Shown here: positions 56,932-64,000 of the stretch, in pieces | How the letters are laid out: each line of letters starts with the position of its first letter | Position numbering within the stretch: the first letter of the stretch is position 1 | Source of the DNA: Clostridium puniceum | GTDB taxonomy: Bacteria > Bacillota > Clostridia > Clostridiales > Clostridiaceae | Assembly (NCBI RefSeq): GCF_002006345.1 | Contig: NZ_LZZM01000053.1 | Coordinates: 34,834-98,833 of the forward strand | DNA: 64,000 bases | Direction: 5' to 3' | Program-made: the position numbers and the translations under genes | The notes under the pieces: model-generated | Database searches by the model: none | The model's input: the letters and a program-made list of their open reading frames with translations, nothing else | Told to the model about the DNA's origin: nothing

Positions 56932-59175
56932 TTGGCATCAAAAACCATATCCACTATTTTAAATTTAAAAGATAATTTCAGTGAAACCATAAAAAGAACT
57001 ACAGCCAGTACTGCTAATTTTGCAAAAGGAATAAAAGAATCTGAAACTACAGTTAATAAAATGAAAAGCGGGATAACCAATGCATTTAGTTCTATTGGTG
57101 AATCTATTAAAAATGGCATTGGTTTAGGTGCTGGATTAGATATATATGGCCAGGCTAAAGAAGATATTTCGGAAATGATTAATTTAGGTTCTGATCTGCA
57201 AAAATCATTAAATGGTATTCAAGCAGCAACTGGCTATACTGATGATACTATGTCAGGTATGAGACAAATAATGTTGGATATTTATAATGATAACTTTGGA
57301 GAAAACTTTGAAGATATATCAGAAACTATAAAAACAATTGGACAACAGACTGGAGCAACTGGTAATGATTTAAAAGGACTAGCTGAAAATGGCTTATTAC
57401 TAAAAGATACTTTTGGTTTTGAAGTTAATGAATCAGTACGAAGTACCAATATGATGATGAAGCAATTTGGCATAGATGGTAATCAAGCCTATAACCTTAT
57501 AGCTCAAGGTGCTCAACAAGGCTTAAACAAAAATGGTGATTTATTAGATGTTGTAAATGAATATTCTGTCCAATTCAAAAAAGTTGGATTAGGGGCGGAA
57601 GATATGTTTAATGCCATAAAGGCAGGAGCAGATTCAGGAACTTTTTCTGTAGATATTTTATCCGATGGATTAAAAGAATTTGCAATAAGGGCAGTAGATG
57701 GCAGTAAAACAACAGCAGATGGATTTACTCAGCTTGGATTTAATGCTGATAATATGGCAAAAAAATTTTCACAAGGTGGAGATACTTCAAAAGAAGCCTT
57801 TAAAGATATGATAAGTGCACTGGCTAAAATGGATAATCCAATTAAACAGAATCAAATTGGAGTCGAACTTTTTGGAACGAAGTGGGAAGACTTAGGCTCT
57901 AATGCAGTAATGGCATTAGCAAAGACTAACGGTTCTATAAGTGAAACTGTAGATGCATTAGGTAAAATAAAAACTATAAAATATAATGATGTAGGTTCTG
58001 CTTTTGAGGGAATAAAAAGAAATATTCAAACAAGTGTATTAATACCAATTTCCGATTCGGTGTTACCTAAATTAAATGAATTTGGTGGCTGGTTTATAAA
58101 TAATATTCCATCTATAAAAGAAAAAGTTTCATGGGTAACTCAAACTTTTATAGATATAGGAAGTTCAATAATAGATAAAGATTTACCGCCACTTAAAGAT
58201 TTTATTGATTCTTGTATAAATTTAGGGACTACTATTTCAAGCAGTGTACAGCCAGCTATTGATGGAATTGTTCCTGATAATTGGAACTCAGTAGCAGATG
58301 CAGTAAAAGATATTCTAACAAATGCAACAGAGGTTGTTAATTTTATAAATGATAATTGGAATGAAATAGAGCCTGTTATATTAACAATTGTAGGGGCTTT
58401 AGGTGCTTACAAATTAACACTTATAGCAATTGAAGCGTGGACAGTAATTGTAGGTGCAACAAATGAGATATTTGCAACTGTAGAATTAGCAATATGGGGA
58501 GTTGTAAATGCAACTAGTGCATGGGAAGCGGTGCAATGGCTACTAAATGTTGCTATGGATGCAAACCCTATTGGAGTTGTAATTATGGCAATAGCAGCAC
58601 TTGGATTAGCAATTTATGAAGTTGTTACACATTGGCAAGAAATTGTAGATTGGTGCAAAAGGACATGGGATATTATTAATAATAATCCTATTTTAGGTTT
58701 TATAGCTACTGTTATAAGTCCATTGGGAGTAGCATTAATTGGAATTGTTGCTCATTGGGAGGATATTTGTAAATGGATAGAAAAAGCTTGGAATTGGCTC
58801 ACATCGTGGAATGATACTCCAGCAAGTAATAAAGATATGACCATAACAACTACACAACAAGGAAATCCACTTGCACCTACAGACGATAATGGAAATGTAC
58901 CACAGCCACTATTTGAAGTTGGTGCTAATGCAACAGGCACTCAATATTGGCGAGGTGGAAGAACCGTAGTCGGAGAATATGGAAAGGAGATAGTGGATTT
59001 GCCAAATGGCAGCAAGGTGCATACAGCTAGTCAAAGCCAAAAGATGTTAAATAATAATTCTAAAGTTGATATACAAGTAATAATTCAAGGGAACGTAATA
59101 GGAAATGAAGAATATGCAGATAGCATTGGAGAACATGTATGGAATAAAATAAATTTAGGATTATCTAATGTTTAG
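56932..59175 (+). CDS. tape measure protein
   Basis: 747 aa, TTG start (MASKTISTILNLKDNFS) after GGAGGTG. N-terminal helical part, phage TP901-type tape-measure core (GIQAATGYTDDTMSGMRQIM near 95; VELFGTKWEDLGSNAVMAL near 305), hydrophobic helices about 485-515, 540-560 and 580-610, and a Gly-rich end. Sets tail length and is probably ejected into the cell. Short for a myovirus, implying a short tail. Confidence 0.92.
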   Translation: MASKTISTILNLKDNFSETIKRTTASTANFAKGIKESETTVNKMKSGITNAFSSIGESIKNGIGLGAGLDIYGQAKEDISEMINLGSDLQKSLNGIQAATGYTDDTMSGMRQIMLDIYNDNFGENFEDISETIKTIGQQTGATGNDLKGLAENGLLLKDTFGFEVNESVRSTNMMMKQFGIDGNQAYNLIAQGAQQGLNKNGDLLDVVNEYSVQFKKVGLGAEDMFNAIKAGADSGTFSVDILSDGLKEFAIRAVDGSKTTADGFTQLGFNADNMAKKFSQGGDTSKEAFKDMISALAKMDNPIKQNQIGVELFGTKWEDLGSNAVMALAKTNGSISETVDALGKIKTIKYNDVGSAFEGIKRNIQTSVLIPISDSVLPKLNEFGGWFINNIPSIKEKVSWVTQTFIDIGSSIIDKDLPPLKDFIDSCINLGTTISSSVQPAIDGIVPDNWNSVADAVKDILTNATEVVNFINDNWNEIEPVILTIVGALGAYKLTLIAIEAWTVIVGATNEIFATVELAIWGVVNATSAWEAVQWLLNVAMDANPIGVVIMAIAALGLAIYEVVTHWQEIVDWCKRTWDIINNNPILGFIATVISPLGVALIGIVAHWEDICKWIEKAWNWLTSWNDTPASNKDMTITTTQQGNPLAPTDDNGNVPQPLFEVGANATGTQYWRGGRTVVGEYGKEIVDLPNGSKVHTASQSQKMLNNNSKVDIQVIIQGNVIGNEEYADSIGEHVWNKINLGLSNV

Positions 59176-59190
59176 AAAGGAAGGTAATTT

Positions 59191-59946
59191 ATGAAATATG
59201 ATGTTTATATAAGTGATTATAAAAAGACAAAAGTAATTCAATTGCCAATTATACCACCAGAATTACCTTCTTTATCAAAACCAATAGCAAATGAGGAATT
59301 TGAAACATATTGGAGTGGAGTATATAACTTTATAGAGAAGCCAGGACTATTGGCATTTACTTTAGATTCTTGGCTTCCAGAAAAGGCTAATAAATATAAT
59401 TTCTCAAGAAGCCAAATAAATCCACTAGATTGTATAAAATCACTTGAAGATGCCAGAGACAATGCAGAACCAATAAGAATAATTATTTCAACTCAAAACA
59501 ATATATCTTATGTAAATGATATATATTCTATTGAGTCATTTTCTTATAATGTAAATAAAAGGAATGATTATCAATATTCTTTAGGTGTAAAGCAATGGAG
59601 AGAATATACTTCAAAAATCCCAACAATTTATAAAGTTGGTTGGGATCAGAATAATAATGGATGGTTTTATTATACAGATGAAGAAGGAAACTATTACAAA
59701 GATGGATGGGAAATTATTGATAACGAATATTATAGTTTTGATATAAATGGATATATGAGACAATCAGCTTGGTTAAAAGATGGTGGTTCTTGGTATTATT
59801 TAAAAGATAGTGGTAAGATGGCTAGAAATGAATGGATAACTATTGATAGTAAGTCTTATTATTTTGGAGAGCAGGGAGGAATGTATGTAAATGCATATAC
59901 TCCAGATGGCTATTATGTAGATGAAAATGGAGTTTGGGTTAAATAG
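59191..59946 (+). CDS. XkdP-like tail protein with choline-binding-type repeats
   Basis: 251 aa. Residues 1-145 (LPIIPPELPSLSKPIANEEFETYWSGVYN...SYNVNKRNDYQYSLGVKQWREY) match the N-terminal part of XkdP/LysM tail proteins. Instead of LysM, residues 150-251 consist of about four aromatic repeats (GWDQNNNGWFYYTDEEGNYY, GSWYYLKDSGKMARNEW, KSYYFGEQGGMYVN, GYYVDENGVWVK) of the cell-wall/choline-binding type. Suggests tail binding to choline-bearing or glucan wall polymers. Confidence 0.85.
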   Translation: MKYDVYISDYKKTKVIQLPIIPPELPSLSKPIANEEFETYWSGVYNFIEKPGLLAFTLDSWLPEKANKYNFSRSQINPLDCIKSLEDARDNAEPIRIIISTQNNISYVNDIYSIESFSYNVNKRNDYQYSLGVKQWREYTSKIPTIYKVGWDQNNNGWFYYTDEEGNYYKDGWEIIDNEYYSFDINGYMRQSAWLKDGGSWYYLKDSGKMARNEWITIDSKSYYFGEQGGMYVNAYTPDGYYVDENGVWVK

Positions 59947-59961
59947 GAGGGATTGACCAAT

Positions 59962-60864
59962 ATGTACAAATTAATTTCTCAAGAGATAGATTTAATGAAA
60001 TATATCAATCAAGTTAAGTGGAATAGTGAAACTGATACATTAGGTACTCAGTTAAGTTTTGATTGTTTAAAAGATTTGAAAGAGGGCGTTGTAGTTAGTC
60101 TCTGGATAAATGATACTGAATATTTTAGAGGCATAGTTATAAAAAAGACTCAAAAAAGGTGGACATTCTCTTATACTTGTCAAGATTACAGCTTTTATCT
60201 TAAGAATAAAGTTATTAAACAGTTTAATGGAATTTCTGCAAGCGAAGCCATAAAATCCTTATTAGGAGAAGCTTATATTGTAGGGAATATAGTTAATATT
60301 CCAACGCCAATAACTAAAATTTATACGGACAATAGTTTAGATGAAATAATAAAAGGTATTTTAGACATGGCAGAAAAGGATCAAGGTATTAAATATTTTA
60401 AAGAAATAGAAGGTAACATTTTATATGTACGAAAGCTTGAAGAAATGAGGATATACCCACAAATATTAATTCCAAAGGGAATTGACATTAATAGCAGTAT
60501 AGAGGATATGAAAAATAGTATAACTATAGTATCTAATGAAGAAAACAATATGTCAATTATTGCAAAAGCAGAGGATACAAGTCAACAGCCTTGGTTTGGA
60601 GTATTAAGTGATATACAAACTGTAGATGATAAAAATATATCCCAGGCACAAAATATAGCTGATAATCTGCTTTTAGAGAAAAATAAAATACTAAAAAATG
60701 CATCATTTGAAGTTATGACAGTTAAAGATGCTGAAACTATTAAGGCAAATAGAATGATTTGGGTAGAGGCTGGCAGTAGAATGAACGGATTTTATAAAAT
60801 AAAAAGTGCAAGTCATACACTTGCTAAAGGTACGCATAAAGTGAGTATAAGTTTGGAGTGGTAA
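59962..60864 (+). CDS. baseplate hub protein (XkdQ-like)
   Basis: 300 aa from ATG 59962 (MYKLISQEIDLMKYI), 10 nt after AGGAGGG; an in-frame TTG at 59953 is only 1 nt from the ribosome binding site. Fold resembles gpD/gp27-type hubs: KDLKEGVVVSLWINDTEYFRGIV near 45-67. No lytic domain is seen, so puncture or wall cleavage must come from another protein. Confidence 0.82.
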   Translation: MYKLISQEIDLMKYINQVKWNSETDTLGTQLSFDCLKDLKEGVVVSLWINDTEYFRGIVIKKTQKRWTFSYTCQDYSFYLKNKVIKQFNGISASEAIKSLLGEAYIVGNIVNIPTPITKIYTDNSLDEIIKGILDMAEKDQGIKYFKEIEGNILYVRKLEEMRIYPQILIPKGIDINSSIEDMKNSITIVSNEENNMSIIAKAEDTSQQPWFGVLSDIQTVDDKNISQAQNIADNLLLEKNKILKNASFEVMTVKDAETIKANRMIWVEAGSRMNGFYKIKSASHTLAKGTHKVSISLEW

Positions 60865-60865
60865 T

Positions 60866-61282
60866 ATGGGTTATGATGTAGAGTTTGCAAAGCAATTTAG
60901 GTCAAGGGATAATATTAAACCCACAGGAGCTCAGCTTGGTGAGGTTATTTCAATTAATCCTTTAAGAATCGCCATATATGGGAATGAAGCTATTTTAGAA
61001 TCGCAACATTGCTATATGTGTTCTGCAATGGTAGAAAGATTCCTAAGAAAAGCAGATATGAGAATAAAAGCATATAGTGCTTCAATAAGTACAACAGATA
61101 CTGGAGGATATTCTAATAGCTCAATGAGAGTAGCTGATAAAAGTGATTATGAGATTGAAATACTATTTAAAGAAATTATAAAAATCGGGGATATGTTATT
61201 ATGTATGCCTACTGTTGATGGACAACATTTTTTTATAATCGATAAGGTGGTGTTAGCTGATGTTTCCAACCCAACAAGTTAA
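60866..61282 (+). CDS. DUF2577 baseplate protein (XkdR-like)
   Basis: 138 aa. ISINPLRIAIYGNEAIL near 30 and GDMLLCMPTVDGQHFFIIDKV near 105-125 are DUF2577 features. 3' end overlaps the next gene by 23 nt. Confidence 0.82.
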   Translation: MGYDVEFAKQFRSRDNIKPTGAQLGEVISINPLRIAIYGNEAILESQHCYMCSAMVERFLRKADMRIKAYSASISTTDTGGYSNSSMRVADKSDYEIEILFKEIIKIGDMLLCMPTVDGQHFFIIDKVVLADVSNPTS

Positions 61283-61697
61283 TATAAATTCAGAAATTGA
61301 AGTTGCAAAGACTGCTGGAAATGGTAAGGCTTTTTTATTTGATTTTAATTTAGGAGATTTCATTGTAAAAGATGGAAAACTCCTAGAGTTAGAAGATCTA
61401 GAAGCTTTAAAAATGTGGATAGAAAAGATTTTAAGGACAGAAAGGTTTAAATTTAAAGTGTATGAAACAGGGGAAAGAGTGGAGTATGGGATTTCACTAT
61501 TGCAATTTGTGAATAGTGGATATCCTCAAGCTTTTGTACAAGCAGAAATTCAAAGAGAAATTACAGAATCATTACTTAAAAATATTAAAATTAATTCGCT
61601 TGAAAATTTTACTTTTAGTAGAATAAATAGAACTTTAGGTGTAAGTTTTAGAGTTAATACTATATATGGAAGCATAGACAAAGAGGTGATTATCTAA
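61260..61697 (+). CDS. DUF2634 baseplate protein (XkdS-like, gp25-related)
   Basis: 145 aa. FDFNLGDFIVKDGKLLELEDLEALKMWIEKILRTER near 27-62 matches DUF2634/gp25-like sheath-initiation proteins of PBSX-type tails. Immediately followed by baseplate J. Confidence 0.85.
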   Translation: MFPTQQVNINSEIEVAKTAGNGKAFLFDFNLGDFIVKDGKLLELEDLEALKMWIEKILRTERFKFKVYETGERVEYGISLLQFVNSGYPQAFVQAEIQREITESLLKNIKINSLENFTFSRINRTLGVSFRVNTIYGSIDKEVII

Positions 61698-62771
61698 ATG
61701 GCAGATGATAAAGAAACTATACAATCTAGGATGATGTCAAATATATCAAACCAATATGATAGGTCAGAGGGAGCATTTTTCTATGATTCTGCTAAACCAG
61801 TAGCTATTGAATTAGAAGGAGCTTATAAGAAAGCTGATGCAATATTAAAAAAGAGATATGGATATTCAGCTACTGGAGCTGAACTTGATAAGGTAGTAGC
61901 AGAAGAAGGTTTAATTAGAAAAAAAGCAACTAAAGCAAGAGGAACAGTAACTATAACCGGAACGGAAGGTTCTTTAATAACTAAGGGTGAATATGTTGCA
62001 AGTGATGCTACTAACTTTATGTTTTTAGAAAATGCTGTAATCCCATCAACTAAAACTATCGATGTTTCAGTTGAATGTATAAAGTTTGGAACTGTGGGAA
62101 ATGTTCCTGTAGGTGCAATTAAATTTTTCCCTAAAACTTTAGATGGATTACAAACTGTTACAAGCACAGAAGATTTCAAAACAGGCTACGAGGAAGAAAC
62201 CGATGAAGAATTAAGAGAGCGATATTATATTAAAATACAGACACCTAGTACAAGTGGAAATAAATATCATTATAAGAACTGGGCTCTAGCAGTTACCGGA
62301 GTTGGTGGTGCAAAAGTATTTCCTTTATGGAATGGTAATGGGACAGTAAAGGTAGTAATAGCAGATAGCAACAAAAGAAGTGCAAGCTTAGATTTAATCA
62401 CAAAGGTTAAAATGTATATTGATCCATACCCAGAAGGAAATGGAGAAGGGCAGGCACCAATTGGAGCAACTGTTACAATTACAAGCGCAGTAGAAAAAGC
62501 AATAAATATAACTGCAAATGTTACCCTAGCCCTAGGAATTGAATTAGCACAGGTAAAAGCAGAATTTGAGAGTCTATTTGAAGAATATCTAAAGTCTGTG
62601 AGTTTTAAAACTACATATATAAGTATTGCAAAAATAGGGAATCTATTGCTAAATACAGCTGGAGTTATAGATTATGTAGATTTAAAATTGAATAATGCTG
62701 CTATCAATTTACCTTTGCTAGATGAAGAAATTGCAGTAAGTGGAATTGTTAATCTAGGGGTGGTGACATAG
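61698..62771 (+). CDS. baseplate J-like protein (XkdT)
   Basis: 357 aa. Baseplate_J pattern: KKRYGYSATGAELDKVVAEEGLIRKKATKARGTVTITG near 50-88, EETDEELRERYYIKIQTPSTSGNKYHYKNWALAVTGVGGAKVFP near 165-208. Wedge protein of the contractile baseplate. Starts right after the previous stop. Confidence 0.92.
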   Translation: MADDKETIQSRMMSNISNQYDRSEGAFFYDSAKPVAIELEGAYKKADAILKKRYGYSATGAELDKVVAEEGLIRKKATKARGTVTITGTEGSLITKGEYVASDATNFMFLENAVIPSTKTIDVSVECIKFGTVGNVPVGAIKFFPKTLDGLQTVTSTEDFKTGYEEETDEELRERYYIKIQTPSTSGNKYHYKNWALAVTGVGGAKVFPLWNGNGTVKVVIADSNKRSASLDLITKVKMYIDPYPEGNGEGQAPIGATVTITSAVEKAINITANVTLALGIELAQVKAEFESLFEEYLKSVSFKTTYISIAKIGNLLLNTAGVIDYVDLKLNNAAINLPLLDEEIAVSGIVNLGVVT

Positions 62772-64000
62772 ATGGAAGTAAGCAAGTTTAATGAAAAATT
62801 AAATAAGTTAGAAGGGAATATATATACTACAGAAGAAGAAATTATGCTTATTAATGGAGTATATATTGGCTCTTTGGCCCATGATAATATAAATAAAAAA
62901 AGTTTAAATATATATACTGGTTCAAAACTTACAGGAGATAGGATAACAAATTATTTCTTGTCAACTCCAAGTGAAACGCCATGGAAATATACAATTAAAA
63001 TTATGGACAATGTAGATAAAGTATATATAACTTATGAAACTACTGGAGATCAAGTTGAGGCTGAGGATGTAAATAATCTGCAAAATGAGATTGTTAGAAC
63101 GCAACAGGAAATTAATAATTATGAACAGTTAAACAATGAAAAAGTAAATAGCATTGATGTTAGAGTTAATAATGTTGAAATTAATAAAGCGGATAAAGAT
63201 CTTGTTTTTACTAAAGAAGAAGTACTGCAGAAATTTAATGACTTAATCGATAGTGCTCCAGGAACGTTGGATACTTTAAATGAAATTGCTAAAGCTTTAG
63301 GTGATGATCCTAACTTTTCTACCACAATTATAAATTTGCTAAATAATAAAGTTGATAAGGCGGATGGAAAACAATTAAGTACTGAAGATTACAGTACTCA
63401 AGAAAAAACTAAATTAGCTGGTATTCAGGATAATGCAAATTATTATGAACTTCCTAAAATTCTTCCATCAGCTATGATAAAAGAAGATGAAAATCATATG
63501 TTTGTTTCGGCTGAAGAAAAAGCAGCAATAAAAACAAGTGGTGGGGATTCAGTATTTCAAATAGCAGAAGGAACAGGTACTGCTATAACATTAACATTAT
63601 CATCATTAGTGAATGGATATAGTAAAACATTTATAGCAAGTGCTAATAATAGTGGAGCTGCTACAACTATAAATGGAAAGCAGCTTTATAAACCAGGAAC
63701 GACAACGCCACCTAATTTAGTAACTGGTAAAGCTTATACAGTTTGGTACAACTTAACGGGTGATTGTTTTTTTATCAAAGCTAGTGCGGAAGGCACTGCA
63801 CTAGCAAAAGATGTAAGAAAAAATACAACCTTTAGTAATTATAATGATACTGGAATAGCTGGTGGATTAGACTTATCTTTATTAGTAAGCGGAAATATAA
63901 AATCAGGAATAACTATAGATGGCATAAGTGGTAAAACAAGCGTAGTAGATACATCAGATGCATTAGCTACTGCAGCACAATTATTATCTGGTGTATCTGC
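62772..64000 (+). CDS. tail fibre protein, 3'-truncated by window edge
   Basis: At least 409 codons, open to the end; starts directly behind the XkdT stop. Residues 1-105 form a distinct N-terminal domain; then a coiled-coil (QQEINNYEQLNNEKVNSIDVRVNNVE); then the tail-fibre signature DTLNEIAKALGDDPNFSTTI near 160 and STQEKTKLAGIQDNAN near 205, found in many phage fibres. Later part is Thr/Ser/Gly-rich. Probable receptor-binding fibre. No XkdU-like gene precedes it. Confidence 0.85.
   Translation, partial: MEVSKFNEKLNKLEGNIYTTEEEIMLINGVYIGSLAHDNINKKSLNIYTGSKLTGDRITNYFLSTPSETPWKYTIKIMDNVDKVYITYETTGDQVEAEDVNNLQNEIVRTQQEINNYEQLNNEKVNSIDVRVNNVEINKADKDLVFTKEEVLQKFNDLIDSAPGTLDTLNEIAKALGDDPNFSTTIINLLNNKVDKADGKQLSTEDYSTQEKTKLAGIQDNANYYELPKILPSAMIKEDENHMFVSAEEKAAIKTSGGDSVFQIAEGTGTAITLTLSSLVNGYSKTFIASANNSGAATTINGKQLYKPGTTTPPNLVTGKAYTVWYNLTGDCFFIKASAEGTALAKDVRKNTTFSNYNDTGIAGGLDLSLLVSGNIKSGITIDGISGKTSVVDTSDALATAAQLLSGVS

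Larger units (their letters stand above)
28488..64000. mobile_element. integrated temperate phage with contractile tail (left end; right end outside window)
   Basis: Begins just after the rpsI terminator with a leftward integrase and continues through lysogeny, partition/replication, small-gene, packaging, head and tail modules to the window end. HK97-type head genes followed by sheath and tube genes indicate a myovirus with a PBSX/xkd-like tail. The exact attL core cannot be set because attR is not in view; it should lie between about 28,440 and 28,560. Confidence 0.95.

Overview
The window is low-GC Firmicute DNA. The gene order rpoC-rpsL-rpsG-fusA-tuf, then the S10, spc and alpha ribosomal clusters, then the ECF transporter genes, truA, rplM and rpsI, with zinc-binding forms of S14, S4 and L36, GGAGG ribosome binding sites and very AT-rich spacers, points to Clostridium sensu stricto, perhaps near the C. 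beijerinckii/C. butyricum group. Genus is fairly safe; species is only a guess.

Positions 1-28,490 are conserved host core, all on the + strand. They hold the 3' part of rpoC, the str operon with its own consensus promoter after rpoC, and a terminator after tuf. A promoter and a roughly 190-nt folded leader precede the long S10-spc run (rpsJ to rpmJ, including secY, adk, map and infA). A perfect 16-bp dyad overlaps a promoter in front of the alpha operon (rpsM-rpsK-rpsD-rpoA-rplQ). After a terminator come ecfA1-ecfA2-ecfT-truA, then a consensus promoter and folded leader in front of rplM-rpsI, closed by a strong terminator.

From about 28,500 to the end of the window lies a temperate phage, cut off by the window edge at 64,000. 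It is inserted directly behind the rpsI terminator. The leftward lysogeny arm has an integrase with three 11-bp putative arm sites, an ImmA-like protease, a stand-alone HsdR_N-like nuclease and a CI-like repressor. Repressor and cro diverge around a control region with four TTCACA-type operators and a perfect early promoter. The rightward early region has Cro-like and HTH proteins, ParA/ParB, a replication initiator whose gene contains six iterons spaced mostly by 21 bp, DnaB helicase, many small proteins, a DUF2786 protein, a DNA methyltransferase, a possible moron, a second tyrosine recombinase, an ArpU/sigma-like regulator and a third tyrosine recombinase. The late region has two TerS-like genes, an HNH-kinase fusion, TerL, portal, prohead protease and an HK97-type capsid. 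It continues with connector proteins and a contractile-tail module of PBSX/xkd type (sheath, tube, frameshifted tail chaperone, tape measure, LysM/XkdP-like protein with choline-binding-type repeats, hub, baseplate) and an open-ended tail fibre. Lysis genes and attR are not in the window.

The least explained parts are a probable minus-strand small RNA behind the second recombinase, the initiator's internal iterons with ParAB and an extra recombinase (plasmid-like maintenance parts inside an integrated phage), four 11-bp-phased T-tracts before the late genes, and two paralogous small membrane proteins.
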